Assembly: GCF_020509005.1 (NCBI RefSeq)
Contig: NC_063014.1
Location: 1,054,001 to 1,118,000, forward strand
From: Fulvia fulva
Lineage: Eukaryota; Ascomycota; Dothideomycetes; Mycosphaerellales; Mycosphaerellaceae
Direction of reading: 5' to 3'
DNA length: 64,000 bases
Under the pieces are notes generated by a model that saw only the letters and a list, made by a program, of their open reading frames with translations, ran no database searches and was not told the DNA's origin. Positions 45,801-57,319 of this stretch are shown here, piece by piece; the first letter of the stretch is position 1; every line of letters starts with the position of its first letter. A program made the position numbers and the translations under genes.

Positions 45801-47400
45801 CCTAGACAGTACTCTTAACGGTATAGTCTATAATAACATTATGACCGTTACTAATAGGCTTACTAAGGAAGTCGAGCTGATCCCTATTAGCGCGATAATA
45901 GTATAGAATACGGCAAGGCTTTTCCTTAAATATATATTCTATCGGCGCGGGTTTCCTAATACTATTATATTAGACCGTAGTAAGTAGTAGGTTACTACCT
46001 TCTAGAAGAAACTCTATAAGATGCTCCGTATAAATCGTAAGCTAAGTTCTTCGTATTACCTAGAAACTAATAGATAGTTAGAACGTACTAACTAGGCGAT
46101 AGAATAGTATCTTCGTATATTTACTAATAAGGCATAGGATAACTAGGTAGAATAGCTATGCCTTACTTAGTTCGCGATTAATAATCACCTGTCTAAGACT
46201 ACTAGTATATCGCCGTTCTACGCTACCTTAGGCTATAACCCTAAGTTTATAGAGCGAGTTGACCTAAACGCTAGAAAGGAGGGAGGACTAACTACTCTCT
46301 AGCGACTAGATACGCGATTAGTAGAAACCTTTGTACGTCGAACTTACGAGCTTTATAAGTACCTTTAAGAGAATATACGAATGTTATAAGCTCTCTAAGT
46401 AGAAGTAGTAAACCGCTACCGAAGTATTCCTCTAGACTATAAGGTAGGTAATTAGGTATATCTTAGTACTAAGAATATCCGTACGACTCGACTATCTAAG
46501 AAGCTAGATAGGAGATATACCGGCCCTTACTAGATCACGGAAGTTATGCCGGCTAGACTCTCTTATTGACTAAAACTATTAGACGCTCTAGTAGGACTTA
46601 ATAACTACTTCTATACCTTACTACTATAACGAGCCGGCCACCCCGATTTTCTACTACTTAAAGGGTAGTATCTAGCGCCGCTACTACCGATAACTATCGG
46701 ACCTAATACTACCGAGGCTAATATAGTAGCCGATATAGTAGTAGCACCTACGTATATATACGAGGTAGAAAAGATCCTTAATATATATACCCGTGAGCGG
46801 GTAAAAAAGGTAAAGAAGGGGTATAAGCGTAAGGTAGATATATAGTATAAGGTGAAATAGGTGGGATATTAGAACGAGGAGGATAGTAAGACCTAGTAAC
46901 CTATAGAGGATATACTTAAATACGTAGTCGCCGCTATTATAGACTTTCACTATAACCGGCCGGAGTTGTCTACACCTATAGGCTTCGTAGCTCTATCTAA
47001 CTAGTCCCTACTAGCTACTAAGGTGCTCGGGCTTAATACGATCAGGGTTATTCCAAAAGACACCGTTATAAACAAGTCGCCTCGAGCCTTACCTCTAATA
47101 GAATCTACTCCGTATATATTCGATACTTAAGTAGAGCCTATAGAGTCTATAATAATACCTAACTTTAGTTATAAGGATTATACGCGAGTACTAGCCGAAG
47201 ATAGACTTAGGTCTAGGGCAAGCTAGCTAACTAGGCAATATGTTTCTTAAAGGAAGCCGGTCGAGGATAGTCTTAATAGAGCGAATGCGATATTATCGGA
47301 TAACGATAGGGCACTAGAGGATGATTAGGCGTTCGCGCGATTATAGAGCTCGATAGGTAAGTAGCCTTATAAGGTAGATAACGCTTAGAGAACTAAGGCG
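42841..47400 (+). pseudogene. Element E pol remnant: protease, RT, RNase H, integrase, chromodomain
   Basis: A protease-like region lies at about 42950-43350. RT includes [16 protein letters not shown] (about 43955-44005), then [21 protein letters not shown] at 44275-44310 has the active-site second Asp changed to Asn (GAT-AAC). RNase H reads YTDYKNLEYF (about 44965-44995). The HHCC region lies at 45590-45720. The integrase core reads IVDFVIGLL (about 45778-45805, Asp kept), VTNRLTKEVELIPI and TIILDRS (45960-45980). The chromodomain at about 46760-46950 reads YEVEKILNIYTRER, then a tail ending in the polypurine tract AGGAGGGGGGG (47408-47418). The loss of the RT Asp plus stops make it inactive. 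Confidence 0.9.
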
Positions 47401-47420
47401 TATTTCAGGAGGGGGGGTAC

Positions 47421-47604
47421 TATTACGGGTAGCCCGCGACCCCTTACTATAGCTACGTCGGCCCGGCTAAACCGCGGACCTTCCGTATCGGGTTAGCGCG
47501 GCTTAGCTTTACTTTATAACTTCGCTACGCCTCGCGCTCCTCTTTCGTAGCTTCGTAGAACAATAACTATCTCGTTTAGACCCTATAGTACGCGCGCCCT
47601 TATA
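47421..47604 (+). repeat. Element E 3' LTR, 184 bp
   Basis: Partner of 40391-40574 with identical length and termini. Followed by GGCGT, the slightly altered target duplication. Confidence 0.95.
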
Positions 47605-47811
47605 GGCGTAAACGTATTAATACCTTAGAATCGAATAAGTTCTACGAAGAAGAGAAGATAAGAAAGTCGCGAAGCCGTAATAAAGTAAACGTCGAGGTTA
47701 GGGTCTAGGGTTCGGGCGCGCTAGCGTACTAGGTTACGTAATACTAAGTATAGCCTTACGAGGTAAACCGTAATATCGACCTTTAGAGTTAAGATATATT
47801 CTTAAAGATAT
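47605..47811 (-). other. Probable 5' part of element J (leader and LTR edge), no gene seen
   Basis: If E is excised, this region joins the J gag on its 5' side. No long frame can be read. At 47763-47775 GTAAACCGTAATA matches the outer end of the C LTR (15151-15163) over 13 bases, so it may be the outer edge of the 5' LTR of J. No left partner is visible. Confidence 0.35.
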
Positions 47812-47812
47812 A

Positions 47813-47858
47813 AGTACTTACTCGTAGCGCCTTAAGATCGCTACTACGAGTAAGTACT
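47813..47858. repeat. TA-flanked hairpin microelement, copy 1
   Basis: A 46-bp near-palindrome: left arm AGTACTTACTCGTAG-CG, nine-base loop, right arm CGCTACTACGAGTAAGTACT, the right arm having three extra bases (TAG). TA dinucleotides flank both ends. The same sequence with the same asymmetry recurs at 57037. It could be a minimal MITE, since TA is the target of Tc1/mariner-type elements, or a transcription terminator-like fold. It lies 41 bp outside the left end of Fot element G. Confidence 0.6.
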
Positions 47859-47899
47859 TATATATATAGGGCTACTCTACGATATTAAGAGTCTATATA

Positions 47900-47968
47900 A
47901 CGTGCTTTACTACCGAGCGGGCTATACTACCGAGCGGGCTACTTTTACTAAGAGCTATACTACTTCTA
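47900..47968 (+). repeat. Transposon G left terminal inverted repeat
   Basis: About 69 bp, complementary to 56898-56966 with about two mismatches. It contains the 17-bp motif ACTACCGAGCGGGCTAT twice in tandem, a likely double binding site for the transposase. The same end is present in H at 62827. Confidence 0.9.
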
Positions 47969-47969
47969 T

Positions 47970-48153
47970 TATAAGGGCGCGCGTACTATAGGGTCTAGGA
48001 GAGATAGTTATTGTTCTATAAAGCTACGAAAGAGGAGCGCGAGGCGCGGCGAAGTTATAAAGTAAAGCTAGGCCGCGCTGACCCGTTACGGAAGGTCCGC
48101 GGTTCAGCCGGGCCGACGTAGCTATAGTAGGGGGTCGCGGGCTACCTATAATA
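47970..48153 (-). repeat. Element F 3' LTR, 184 bp
   Basis: Reverse-complement version of the E LTR, adjoining a polypurine tract (48154-48168, GGGAAGGGGAGTAC on the minus strand). It differs from 54982-55165 by a handful of transitions. Confidence 0.95.
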
Positions 48154-48169
48154 GTACTCCCCTTCCCAA

Positions 48170-51100
48170 AACACGCCTCAGTCCTCTAAGCGTTATCTAC
48201 CTTATAAGGCTACTTGCCTGTCGAGCTCTATAATCGCGCGAACGCCTAATTATCCTCTAGTGCCCTATCGTTATCCGATAATATCGCATTCGCTCTATTA
48301 AGACTATCCTCGACCGGCTTCCTTTGAGAAACATATTGCCTAGTTAGCTAGCTTGCCCTAGACCTAAGTCTATCTTCGGCTAGTACTCGCGTATAATCCT
48401 TATAACTAAAGTTAGGTATTATTATAGACTCTATAGGCTCTACTCGAGTATCGAATATATACGAAGTAGATTCTATTAGAGGTAAGGCTCGAGTCGACTT
48501 ATTCGTAACGGTGTCTCTATTAATCCTAATCGTATTAAGTCCGAGCACCTTAGCGTCTAGCGGTAACTAGTTAGATAGAGCTACGAAACCTATAGGCGTA
48601 GACGACTCCGGCCGGTTATAGTAAAAGTCTATAATAGCGGCGGCTACCCTCGTAAATAGGTCCTTAGTAGGTTACTAAGTTTTACTATCCTCTATATCCT
48701 AATATCCGACCTATCGTACCTTATACTATATATCGACCTTACGCTTATACCCCTTCTTTACCTTCCTAGTACGCTTCCTCGTATATATATCTAAGATCTT
48801 GTCTACCTCGTACTCGATCGCCGCGGGTACTACTATAATGTCGGCCTCGGTATTAGCTTCCGTTGTATTAGGAACTATAACTACGGGTAGCGGCGGTATA
48901 AGGTACTGTCCCTCTAGCGGCGGTAGGTTAGTATCGTCGGCGCGCTATAATAGCGACGTATAGAAACAGTTATCGAGTCTAGCTAACGTATCGGAGAGCT
49001 TTAGCTTATAGGAAAGCTTCGAGGGCATAACTTCTACGATCTAGTATAGTCTAGTATATCGTCGATCTAGTTTCTTAGAAGGGCGTGTCGTACGGATATT
49101 CTTCGTACTAAGGAATACCTAATCGCCTACCTTATAGTCGGGCGAGATACGGCGATGTCGGTTAGCGGCCTTAGCTTATAAGGCTTAGGACATTCTTATA
49201 TTCTCTTAGAGGAACTGATATAGCTCGTAAAGGCGTCGGGCGAATACTTCGGCGGATTTGCTATCGAGTCGCTAAAGAGTCGTTATCTAGCGGCGATCCC
49301 CGCCTACCTACAAGTCGATACGTTCCGTGAACTCGGGGTTATATCTAAGGTTTACGTAGAAAGGTAAGACACCGGTAGTCTCTAATACGTAGTTATTAAT
49401 AGTAAACTAAGCTAGGTATAGCTATTTAGCCTAGTCGCTCTATACCTTATTAACGTAGGCGCGTAAGTACTGTTCTATATTCTAATTAGTACGCTTAGAC
49501 TAACCGTCCGTCTCGGGGTGATATAATGAACTTAGCTTACGTTAAATCCGTAGTATCTTATATACCTACTTCTAGAAAGTTACGATGAACTGTTTCCCTC
49601 TATTAGAGGTAATCGTGTCCGGGAGCCTACGTCGACTAAATACGTACTTTAAGAATAGGCGCGCTATATTCTTCGCCGTTATAGCTCTAATAGGAATAAG
49701 TTCTACTTCTTTCGTTAGGCGGTCCGTAATAGTCATAATGTTATTATAAGTCATACCGTCGAGTTCGCTATCTAGTAAGTCTACTATAAAGTCGACTAAT
49801 ATATAGCGCTAAGGTCGTTCTAGTATAGAAAGTAGATGTAATAATCTAGGTGGCTAGGTATATAGAGATTTCGTCGTACGGTATACTCGGTAATTTACGG
49901 TATATCTACGTACTAATCTTACTAAGCTAGGCTAGTAAAATTTACGTACTACGAGCTTATATATACGGGCTCTACTAGGATAGCCTACTACTAGTACGTC
50001 GTGGTTTATCTTCACTATTCGAGTCCGTAGCTTCTAGTTATCCGGTACCTATAAGCTCTAGTCGCCGTACTAATTACGGACGTAGAGTATGTCTCCTTCT
50101 ACCTCGTAGTATACTAGGTATACCTTCGCCTTTTAAAGAAGTAGCGGGATTGCGTTACCTTTCTATAGCATCTTAATTGCTGCCTTAAGCTCCTAGTCTA
50201 CGGCGTACGCTATCACTATTCGATACTCGAGTTTAGCCTCGTAATTAGCCTCTATTATAGGCTTCGATACGGTAGTAGCTTTTACCGGTATAGCGGCTTC
50301 GGCTAGTATAAATTCTGTTACTTCTAGGTTTAGCGGAGTTTCCGTCTCTTTAGTAACATCTTCTACGGTTACGCGTATAGAGTCGATCTTAAGGAATCGC
50401 TTAGGCGGTAGTAACGTCTAGTACTAATACTAATTACGCGGATCGTCTACTCTCTACGGAAGGTCCTAGCTACGTCTCGTTAGACTGTCTAGCTTTATAC
50501 CTTAAACACCGGGCCTATAGACGATACGGAAGTTGAACTAAGAGAGGAACTTAGCCTACCTCGCCTAACGTCGATTAAGCTACTTCGTCGTTATAAAGTA
50601 CTCTAGGTTCTTATAATCTATAAATACTTTAACCGGTTCGATAGTGTTATTATCTACTTCGTAGGCCAATTTAGGCCTCTACTCTTCAAACGCCTTAATA
50701 ATAGCTAATAGCTCCTTATCGTAGATCTTATAGTTACACTCTTATAGACTTAACTTCTTAGAGTAAAACGCCACCGGGTATAGGACGCCTTTTTCGTTAT
50801 ATTAGGAGAGGACGCCGGTATTAACGAAATTCGAGGAGTCCGTCTTAACGACTGTCTACCTCCCCGGTACGTAATATACTAATATACCCGCTTTGCTAAA
50901 TACTACCTTTAATACGTCAAACGCCTTCTAGTACCCTAGTATCTAATCGATTCTTCTGTTCTTATAGTTACTAGGGCTATCGGACTTGGTCAAGTTGGTT
51001 AGCGGCGATACGAGTCGCGAGAACGCTTCGATAAACCGTCTATAGAAGTTAGCGAAGCCTAGGAACGCTTATATATCCTTTAGGTTAGTTAGAGCCTCCT

Positions 51101-52480
51101 AGCTTTAGATATATTCTAGCTTATCGGGGTCTATTTCAATGCCTTCTAGCGTAATGATTAGGCCTAGGTATTTGACTCTCTACTAATAGAATTCGTATTT
51201 GTTAATATCTACGGTCAACCTAGTATCGCGTAGTTTTGTTAAAACCTTTGTTACGTACTCGATATACTCTTCGAGTATATCGCTAAAAATCAGTACATTA
51301 TCTAGGTATACCAATACGAAGTCGTCAAGGTGTTCCTATAATACACTATTAACATACGACTAAAACGATGCCGGGCCGTTATATAGACTAAACGGTAAGA
51401 CTAGACATTTATATACTCTATACCGCGGAGCGAACGCTATTAGCTATTTATACCCTTCGGTAATACGAAGCTTATTAAAGGCTACGACGATGTCTAGCTT
51501 CGTAAAGTACCTCTTACTATACATCCTATTAAGGGTTTCCTAGATTAAAGGTATAGGGTACCTATTCTTAATAGTTATTACATTTAGCCCTCGATAGTTA
51601 ATATATACTCGGAGTCCTCCTCCTAGCTTACGTACTACTAGAACAGGAGCTAGGGACTAGCTTGTCTTCTAACTAGTCTTACGGACTTTCCCTTCGCTCT
51701 CCTACTTAGTAACCTATTTCTTAACTACTTTATTCTCTTACGGTACAAGCCTATAGGGTTTGCGGTAAGGAGGCTCTTATAGGCCGTCGGGCTTAATATA
51801 GATTTTATAGTTAATGCCCGGCTTATAAGACGGGAGCCCTTTATAGTCTTTAGCTAAGAACGCGTCCGTAATATAATAGTACTCGGGCGGAAGCTTCTCC
51901 TTTAGGTTGTAGTTAAATTGCTTGTTTAGGAACTGATTAAGATCGTTAGCTAACATTACGCTTAGCTTTAACTCGCCGTTACTATCCGTTTTACTAGACT
52001 CGTTACTAGTAGGTAGAATGTAGAAGTACTCGGCCCTAGGCCGGTACGTATATATCTCCTAAGCGTAACGACTAACGCCTTAATAGTCCACTTTCTTATC
52101 GTCGTCTATATATAAGGACGAGACGTTTAACTCCGCCCCTCCTACCGTAAATCCTAGCGACTCCCTAGTAAAGGGCTCTAGTCCGTATTTCGTACGTTAC
52201 CGGTATTAATAGTTTAGGAACTAAACTGTTATCGAAGTCTTCCTACTAAGACAGTAACTAAAGTAGTAGTCTGATCTAAGGGCTACTTCGCCGGTTTCCT
52301 AGAAGGTGTTAGGGATGTACTAGCTTAACTAAGGTAGGCCGAGGACGATCTCGTATTCGAGGTCGGTTACGTAGTATATCATTTGCTCGTAATAATAACC
52401 GCCGATAACAACGTCGACTAAGGCTACGTATATAATACGTCTAGTACTCGCCTTCCTATCGCCTAGTATCAAGTTCTTAC
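48170..52480 (-). pseudogene. Element F pol remnant: protease, RT, RNase H, integrase, chromodomain
   Basis: Same order as in E. The RT active site near 51275-51315 reads VYLDNVLIFS, again Asp to Asn. The integrase core near 49758-49805 reads VDFIVDLLDSELDG. It continues in a 60-codon uninterrupted stretch at 49572-49754 (ITDRLTKEVELIPI, RRRLPDTITSNRG, where the second Asp is Asn). The chromodomain lies near 48640-48830. A 66-codon open stretch at 48348-48548 (LGLNTIRINRDTV) belongs to the C-terminal tail and matches the tail of E near 47040. Stops remain throughout; no active protein is expected. Confidence 0.9.
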
Positions 52481-54700
52481 TCTAAACTAGGGGTATTAGA
52501 GGGATGTTATATTTGCGTATATATTTCTAATCGAGAAAGAGAGAGGTTGAAGTAGAATCTAGTAGGCCTCGTGCCTTTCTATTTTGTATTATAATAGGCA
52601 GTACTATATAAGGGTATACATCCGGCGACTATAGTTCTAATATATAGGCCGATATCTTAAGTTCTCCGCTATAGTCCGTCTCTTACATTCTATACCTCTC
52701 GATCTTATACTCTTTCTAATTCTTGTTCTAACTACTATCTACTATACTTAGGTAGTGGCCCCGGCATTTCCCTACTCGGTAGCGAGGGCGCTTAAGTTCG
52801 GAGTTACGTTACGTAGTCGAGGTAGGCGGTAGTCGCCGTCGTAGCCGTATATCTCGTACTCGGGGTTACTAGTAATATATAGTCCGGTACGGTAACGGAA
52901 GTACTTGCCCTACTTCTTTAGATCTTCGCGACCCTCGCGGTTAAGCGGTAGTAGATTCTGAAGGTATACTAGCAAGTCTTCCTTCTTCTTAATCCCTAAG
53001 TACTATAGTAGGCGCTATACAATTGTACCGGTCGCGCTAGCTACGGTAGCTATAGTAGTTATTACGTTACTAGTAGGGCCTAGGTTCTAGTTACCTCCTC
53101 CGCTACTACTATAAGGGCGGTTATTATCCTACTAAGGGTATAGCTACTCGGTCTCGTAGAAGGTCTCGTCTAACTCGGTACACTCCTTAATAACATCCTA
53201 TATACTATTTAGGTAACGGTTGACCTCTTAGTCGCCGAATATCTTAACGAAGTACTTACGGTTTAGGCGGTTACGGAAAAGTATTAGCTCGGTATTACCC
53301 CCCTAGTCTATCTAGGTACGTAACTTCGAGTAACGTACGAAGAATACGACAAAGGATTCCTTCTACTACTACTTATAGGTTATAATATCGACTATAGCCT
53401 TTATAGCTTCGTTCCGGGTGCCGTACTATCGAGTTATCTAGTCTAGTAGCTCCTCGCCGGTACTAAACTCGTTATATTACTAATGTCCTAGGATAGGGAT
53501 ACGTAGCTTAATAGTAGTCTAGACTTTACTATTAGTCTATCTATATAGGAAGCGGAGGGCACCCTACTTAGTACGGAAGGTCGCTACTATAAGCTTTAGT
53601 AGGATACTCGTATACTAACTATCGAAAGATAGGTCGGTATCGTTCTTAAACTTCTTAGGATCTAGTACTCCCTTACCGATCTCTATACTACGCTCTAAGG
53701 TACGGTCGATATTAATAAGACGCTCGGCAAGGTCTACTAGCGGTATCTATATACAATTAGTACGTCCTCCTCTAGTACGTACCGTCTCTTAGCGCTAGTT
53801 ACGGCGGCGATTGTCGCGGCCTCGATCCTTGTCCTTAGCGCTACGGCCTAGGCCGTTATTATTATCGTCATCTCTACTACTACCCCTACCGCCCCCGGTA
53901 GCGGCTTTACGATATATACGCTAAAGCTTCTCGAGGAAGGTCTCTCGCGGGTAAGAGCGCGAGCGTGACGGACTACGGCCTCGACGCCTATTACCGTTAG
54001 TAGTGTTGTCCTCTATAGCTTAGAGTCGAGTCTTTAAGTCATTAATCTCCTTCTATAACGCCTAGTTTATACTCTTAGTATCTTGTGCCTTCTTCTTAGC
54101 CTCTTATACCTTTTTCTTCTCCTTTTCGCTAAGATCGTGAAATTGTTTATATAGATTATTAGCTTGCTTATACTTATCCTAGACCTCCTTTATCTTGGCT
54201 AGGTCTAGTACGTTCTTAAGATCCTATACTATCTTCTATAAGGCGGACTTCTCGGTTCTAAGCATCTAATAGATACGGTCGTATTCGGCGTAGAGGTTAC
54301 GGTACTAGTCGTTCTAGAGGGCGTTTATACGTTATAAGACGTCGACTTACTCGGTAGCGGTCTACGCGGTATTAAATCCTCGTAGGATAAAGTCGTATAA
54401 AGTCTTAGGATAGTCTCGGACCAACTCGGCGAGGTCGTTCGCGTCGACGTTCTAGAAATCGCTAGCGGCGATATATTCGGCTTCGTCGAGGGAGTAGTAA
54501 ATAGGTAGTATATCGTCGCTACCCTTCTCCTAGTACTCCTTTAGCTCGTAGAGTTCTATAAAGTTAATAGCGCCTCTCTATTCCCTATCGAGTGCCTTCT
54601 TCTATACTATATCTATTTCCTACTAAAGAGCGACGCCGGTATTAATCGTAACACGCCGGTCGTTATCTTAAGTCTAGGGCTATAGAAAAGATAAGAGATT
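52481..54700 (-). pseudogene. Element F gag remnant
   Basis: Minus-strand counterpart of the E gag. There is a knuckle near 52840-52925 (GKYFRYRTGLYITSNPEY), then, moving towards the N-terminus, a spacer, a capsid region near 53180-53700, an Arg/Asn/Gly-rich linker near 53770-54000 and a coiled coil near 54060-54200. The N-terminal part reaches about 54650. The leader runs from there to the LTR at 54982. RIP-type stops are frequent and Cys residues of the knuckle are replaced by Tyr. Confidence 0.8.
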
Positions 54701-54981
54701 TAGGAAAAGAGATGTAGGCTTACCTAAGGGCTTTACCGGTAGTAGTATACCGTTCTAGGTCTATAAGTCCTACTGACTCGTTATAGTATAGTTTTTAACG
54801 CGACCTGTCGCTATCGCTAAGGTCTTCGCGGCGTTAAGTTCTCTAGGTATCTACGTACTTAGCGCCTTACCGTATTCTACTACCCGCTCGTAGTCGCGTA
54901 TTCTTTAGTTCTATAAGTCTGTTCCTATTGTTACGCGTCCCTTACCTAGATCCGTAATCTAGGTAGGCTAGTAGAACAAAC

Positions 54982-55165
54982 TATAAGGGCGCGCGTACTA
55001 TAGGGTCCGGGAGAGATAGTTATTGTTCTACGAAGCTACGAAAGAGGAGCGCGAGGCGCGGCAAAGTTATAAAGTAAAGCTAAGCCGCGCTAACCCGATA
55101 CGGAAGGTCCGCGGTTTAGCCGGGCCGACGTAGCTATAGTAGGGGGTCGCGGGCTGCCCGTAATA
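54982..55165 (-). repeat. Element F 5' LTR, 184 bp
   Basis: Partner of 47970-48153. On the plus strand it runs TATAAGGGCGCGCG to GCCCGTAATA. Confidence 0.95.
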
Positions 55166-55224
55166 TCTAAAGATATAGCTATATAACTACTATTATAGCG
55201 TATATTATCTTTAAACGAGGCCAA

Positions 55225-56850
55225 ACTGACCTTGACTGTCTAGGCTACGAAACGCGACGCGATAATTACGAATCGACTTACTATAAAGGTATACGACGCG
55301 TCTCGAACTATACTAGGGTATTAATTGAATAGACGACCTCCTCGGAGTGACTACGAGCCTAATTCGAAGAAGCTTATAGAGCTAGAAGAGAGGGTAATAC
55401 TTAAGTATATACTCGAGCTAGATCTTAGAGGTTTCCCGCTATTAAAGGCTAGTATACAAGTAATAGCTAATTTATTACTATAGGAGAAGGGTCTTAAGCC
55501 CGCTAGTCTTAATTAGACAGACAGGTTTATTAGGCGGTATCTTGAGCTAAAGATTCGTATAATACGTAGATACGATCGTTAGCGAGCCCTAATAGAAGAT
55601 CTAGACGTTATCGAGAGGGAGTTCTTACTTATACGTAATATAAAGGAGAAGTATAGCATCCTTAACTAGGACACCTATAACTTCGACGAGACAGGGTTTA
55701 TAATAGGTGTCATTACGTCTTAGAGCGTCGTTACGGGTTTAGAAAGGCGTAGTAGAAAGAGGAAGGTCATTTAATAGGGTAATAGAGAATAGGTAATAGT
55801 GATTAAGACTATCTATATAGACGGAATAGCGCTCCTACCCTACGTCATCCTTATAGATAAACAGCATATTAGTACCTAGTACTAAGACGGTAACTTGGGT
55901 CTAGACTAGACACTCGGGCTAATAGAGAACGGCTAGACTAACAATAAGTTCGGTATACGGTAGCTAGAGCATTTCTAGAAGTATACTATAGCTCGTACGA
56001 CTAGGGTATAGAGACTACTTATTATGAATAGCTACGAGAGCTATAACTCGAAGGCATTCTAGAATCTATATAAGAAATACAAGATCTTGGCCCTATATAT
56101 ACTATCGTACGCCTCGTACTTACTCTAGCTATTAAATATAGGTTGCTATCTACCTTTAAAGAAGGTATACGGTGCTTAGCTCTTAGGCTTAGTACGCTAG
56201 CGTATTACTTATATCGATAAAGTAGAGTTCCTACGCGCCTTCCGGGTAGCCTATAACGCTATATTTAGATAGGAGAACATCCGATCGAGCTTTAGAGGCG
56301 CTAGTTTGGTTCTATTCAATCTATAGGTAGTAATAGACAAGCTTAATATCAAGCTACGTACGCTAACCCCTCTAGCTCCGGACTCTACCCCTTAGGAGTC
56401 GAAGACACTACGAACTACAACAGAATTCGACTCTTAATTGATACTAGTAACGAACAAAATACGTGCCCGGGTAGGTTTATCGCTAAACTCGTTATAGGAA
56501 GGAGTGTATTAGCTTATAAAAGGGAGTAGAGAGATGGCGTATTAGATAGCTCTTATACGAAGCGAGATTAGTAAGCTACGTAAGTCTAACGAGGCCCTTA
56601 TATAGCGAAAAGTACGAAAGCGTAAGTATATTCAGTCTAGAGGGTCTCTAACCTTCGATAAGGCGTCGTAATTAATACCTCTAGAGGATACTAGGAGGTA
56701 GGAAGTAAGTAGAGAGTCGCTAGATAGTATTTAGCTAGTACTAAGGCTACGACGCTATAAGCGATATAGCGAGTCGGGGTATAACGTACGTACCTATTAA
56801 GTAGACTCGCTAGATAGTGAAGAATCTAAAGAGGAATTGTCCTCCTAGTA
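55225..56850 (+). pseudogene. Fot1-type transposase remnant (transposon G)
   Basis: This transposase cuts and pastes DNA at TA sites. The N-terminal helix-turn-helix reads NEAKLTLTV-stop-ATKRDAIITNRL (55236 on). A CENP-B-like DNA-binding part follows at about 55370-55560 (LIELEERVILKYILELD, KGLKPASLN). The catalytic domain includes YNFDETGFIIGVITS (55676-55725, first Asp kept). LLIMNSYESYNS (about 56016-56050) and LLNIGCYLPLKKVYG (about 56128-56172) follow. In both of the latter, Asn stands where the family has the second and third catalytic Asp. The C-terminus is acidic and ends near 56845. Eighteen or more stops replace Gln/Trp codons. The start lies near the position where F split the element. 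Confidence 0.9.
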
Positions 56851-56897
56851 ACAATTCTATAGGATGTCGTTATATTAAGATACCATCGTAATTAAAG

Positions 56898-56966
56898 TAG
56901 AAGTAGTATAGTTCTTAGTAAAAGTAGCCCGCTCGGTAGTATAGCCCGCTCGGTAGTAAAGTACGT
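56898..56966 (-). repeat. Transposon G right terminal inverted repeat
   Basis: Inverted copy of 47900-47968 with the same doubled 17-bp motif, ending at the TA at 56967-56968. Confidence 0.9.
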
Positions 56967-57036
56967 TATCGTTAAGAGCTACTTATTACCGAGAGCTATT
57001 ATCTTCGGCTTTATAACGGGGAAGTATAGTAATATA

Positions 57037-57082
57037 AGTACTTACTCGTAGCGACTTATAATCGCTACTACGAGTAAGTATT
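57037..57082. repeat. TA-flanked hairpin microelement, copy 2
   Basis: Same arms and same three-base asymmetry as 47813-47858, loop of different sequence, one change in the right arm. Copia 2 inserted right at its end, at 57084. It lies 70 bp outside the right end of transposon G; the 70 bp between hold no gene. Confidence 0.6.
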
Positions 57083-57083
57083 C

Positions 57084-57317
57084 TATTAAATAGGTACGAG
57101 TTACGTAGTAGTAGAAGATAGCGGATTATACGAAAGACAAAGAAGGACCTAATAGGATAGCGTGTATCTATATATAGTATCGCCGGTATTAGTATAGGTA
57201 GATGCTAGGTGTCCGGATGTTTGCTAGCCTATAGGCTAGTAGACCCTAGTTACGTGATCTAGTCACATAACACACCTACACCTATATACTTGTCCTACGG
57301 CCTATATGTTCTTAACA
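57084..57317 (-). repeat. copia 2 3' LTR, 234 bp
   Basis: Plus-strand ends TATTAAATAGG and GTTCTTAACA. It contains the imperfect palindrome (half-site CTAGCCTATAGGCTAG) at about 57229-57246. It adjoins a pyrimidine-rich stretch (polypurine tract of the minus strand) at 57318. Confidence 0.95.
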
Positions 57318-57319
57318 CT

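Larger units (their letters stand above)
40391..47604 (+). mobile_element. Ty3/gypsy element E, complete, uninterrupted
   Basis: This is a 7.2-kb plus-strand chromodomain gypsy element with two 184-bp LTRs, gag and pol, and nothing nested inside. Flanks are GGCAT (40386-40390) and GGCGT (47605-47609), a 5-bp duplication with one transition. It inserted into the J gag. Element F at 47970 is an opposite-strand member of the same family. Confidence 0.95.
47970..55165 (-). mobile_element. Ty3/gypsy element F, complete, same family as E
   Basis: This is a 7.2-kb minus-strand element with two 184-bp LTRs, gag and chromodomain pol. Flanks are TCTAT (47965-47969) and TCTAA (55166-55170). The uninterrupted Fot copy H shows the empty site as a single TCTAT (62892-62896) followed by AGATATAG. 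This proves the insertion and the duplication, with one later base change. Confidence 0.95.
47900..56966 (+). mobile_element. Fot1/pogo-type DNA transposon G, interrupted by element F
   Basis: The net 1.87-kb element has about 69-bp terminal inverted repeats beginning ACGT(A/G)CTTTACTACCGAG and flanking TA dinucleotides (47898-47899 and 56967-56968), plus a single transposase of the DDE_1/CENP-B type. Gypsy element F sits just inside the left inverted repeat (47970-55165). Size, TA target and protein all fit the Fot1 group of Tc1/mariner elements, which move by cut and paste. Confidence 0.9.

Noticed and set aside
46684..46950. An 88-codon minus-strand open frame, hydrophobic and Tyr/Leu/Ile-rich.
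   Set aside because: It is antisense to the chromodomain of element E. The hydrophobic character is the complement of Lys/Tyr/Glu-rich coding with TA-rich mutation.
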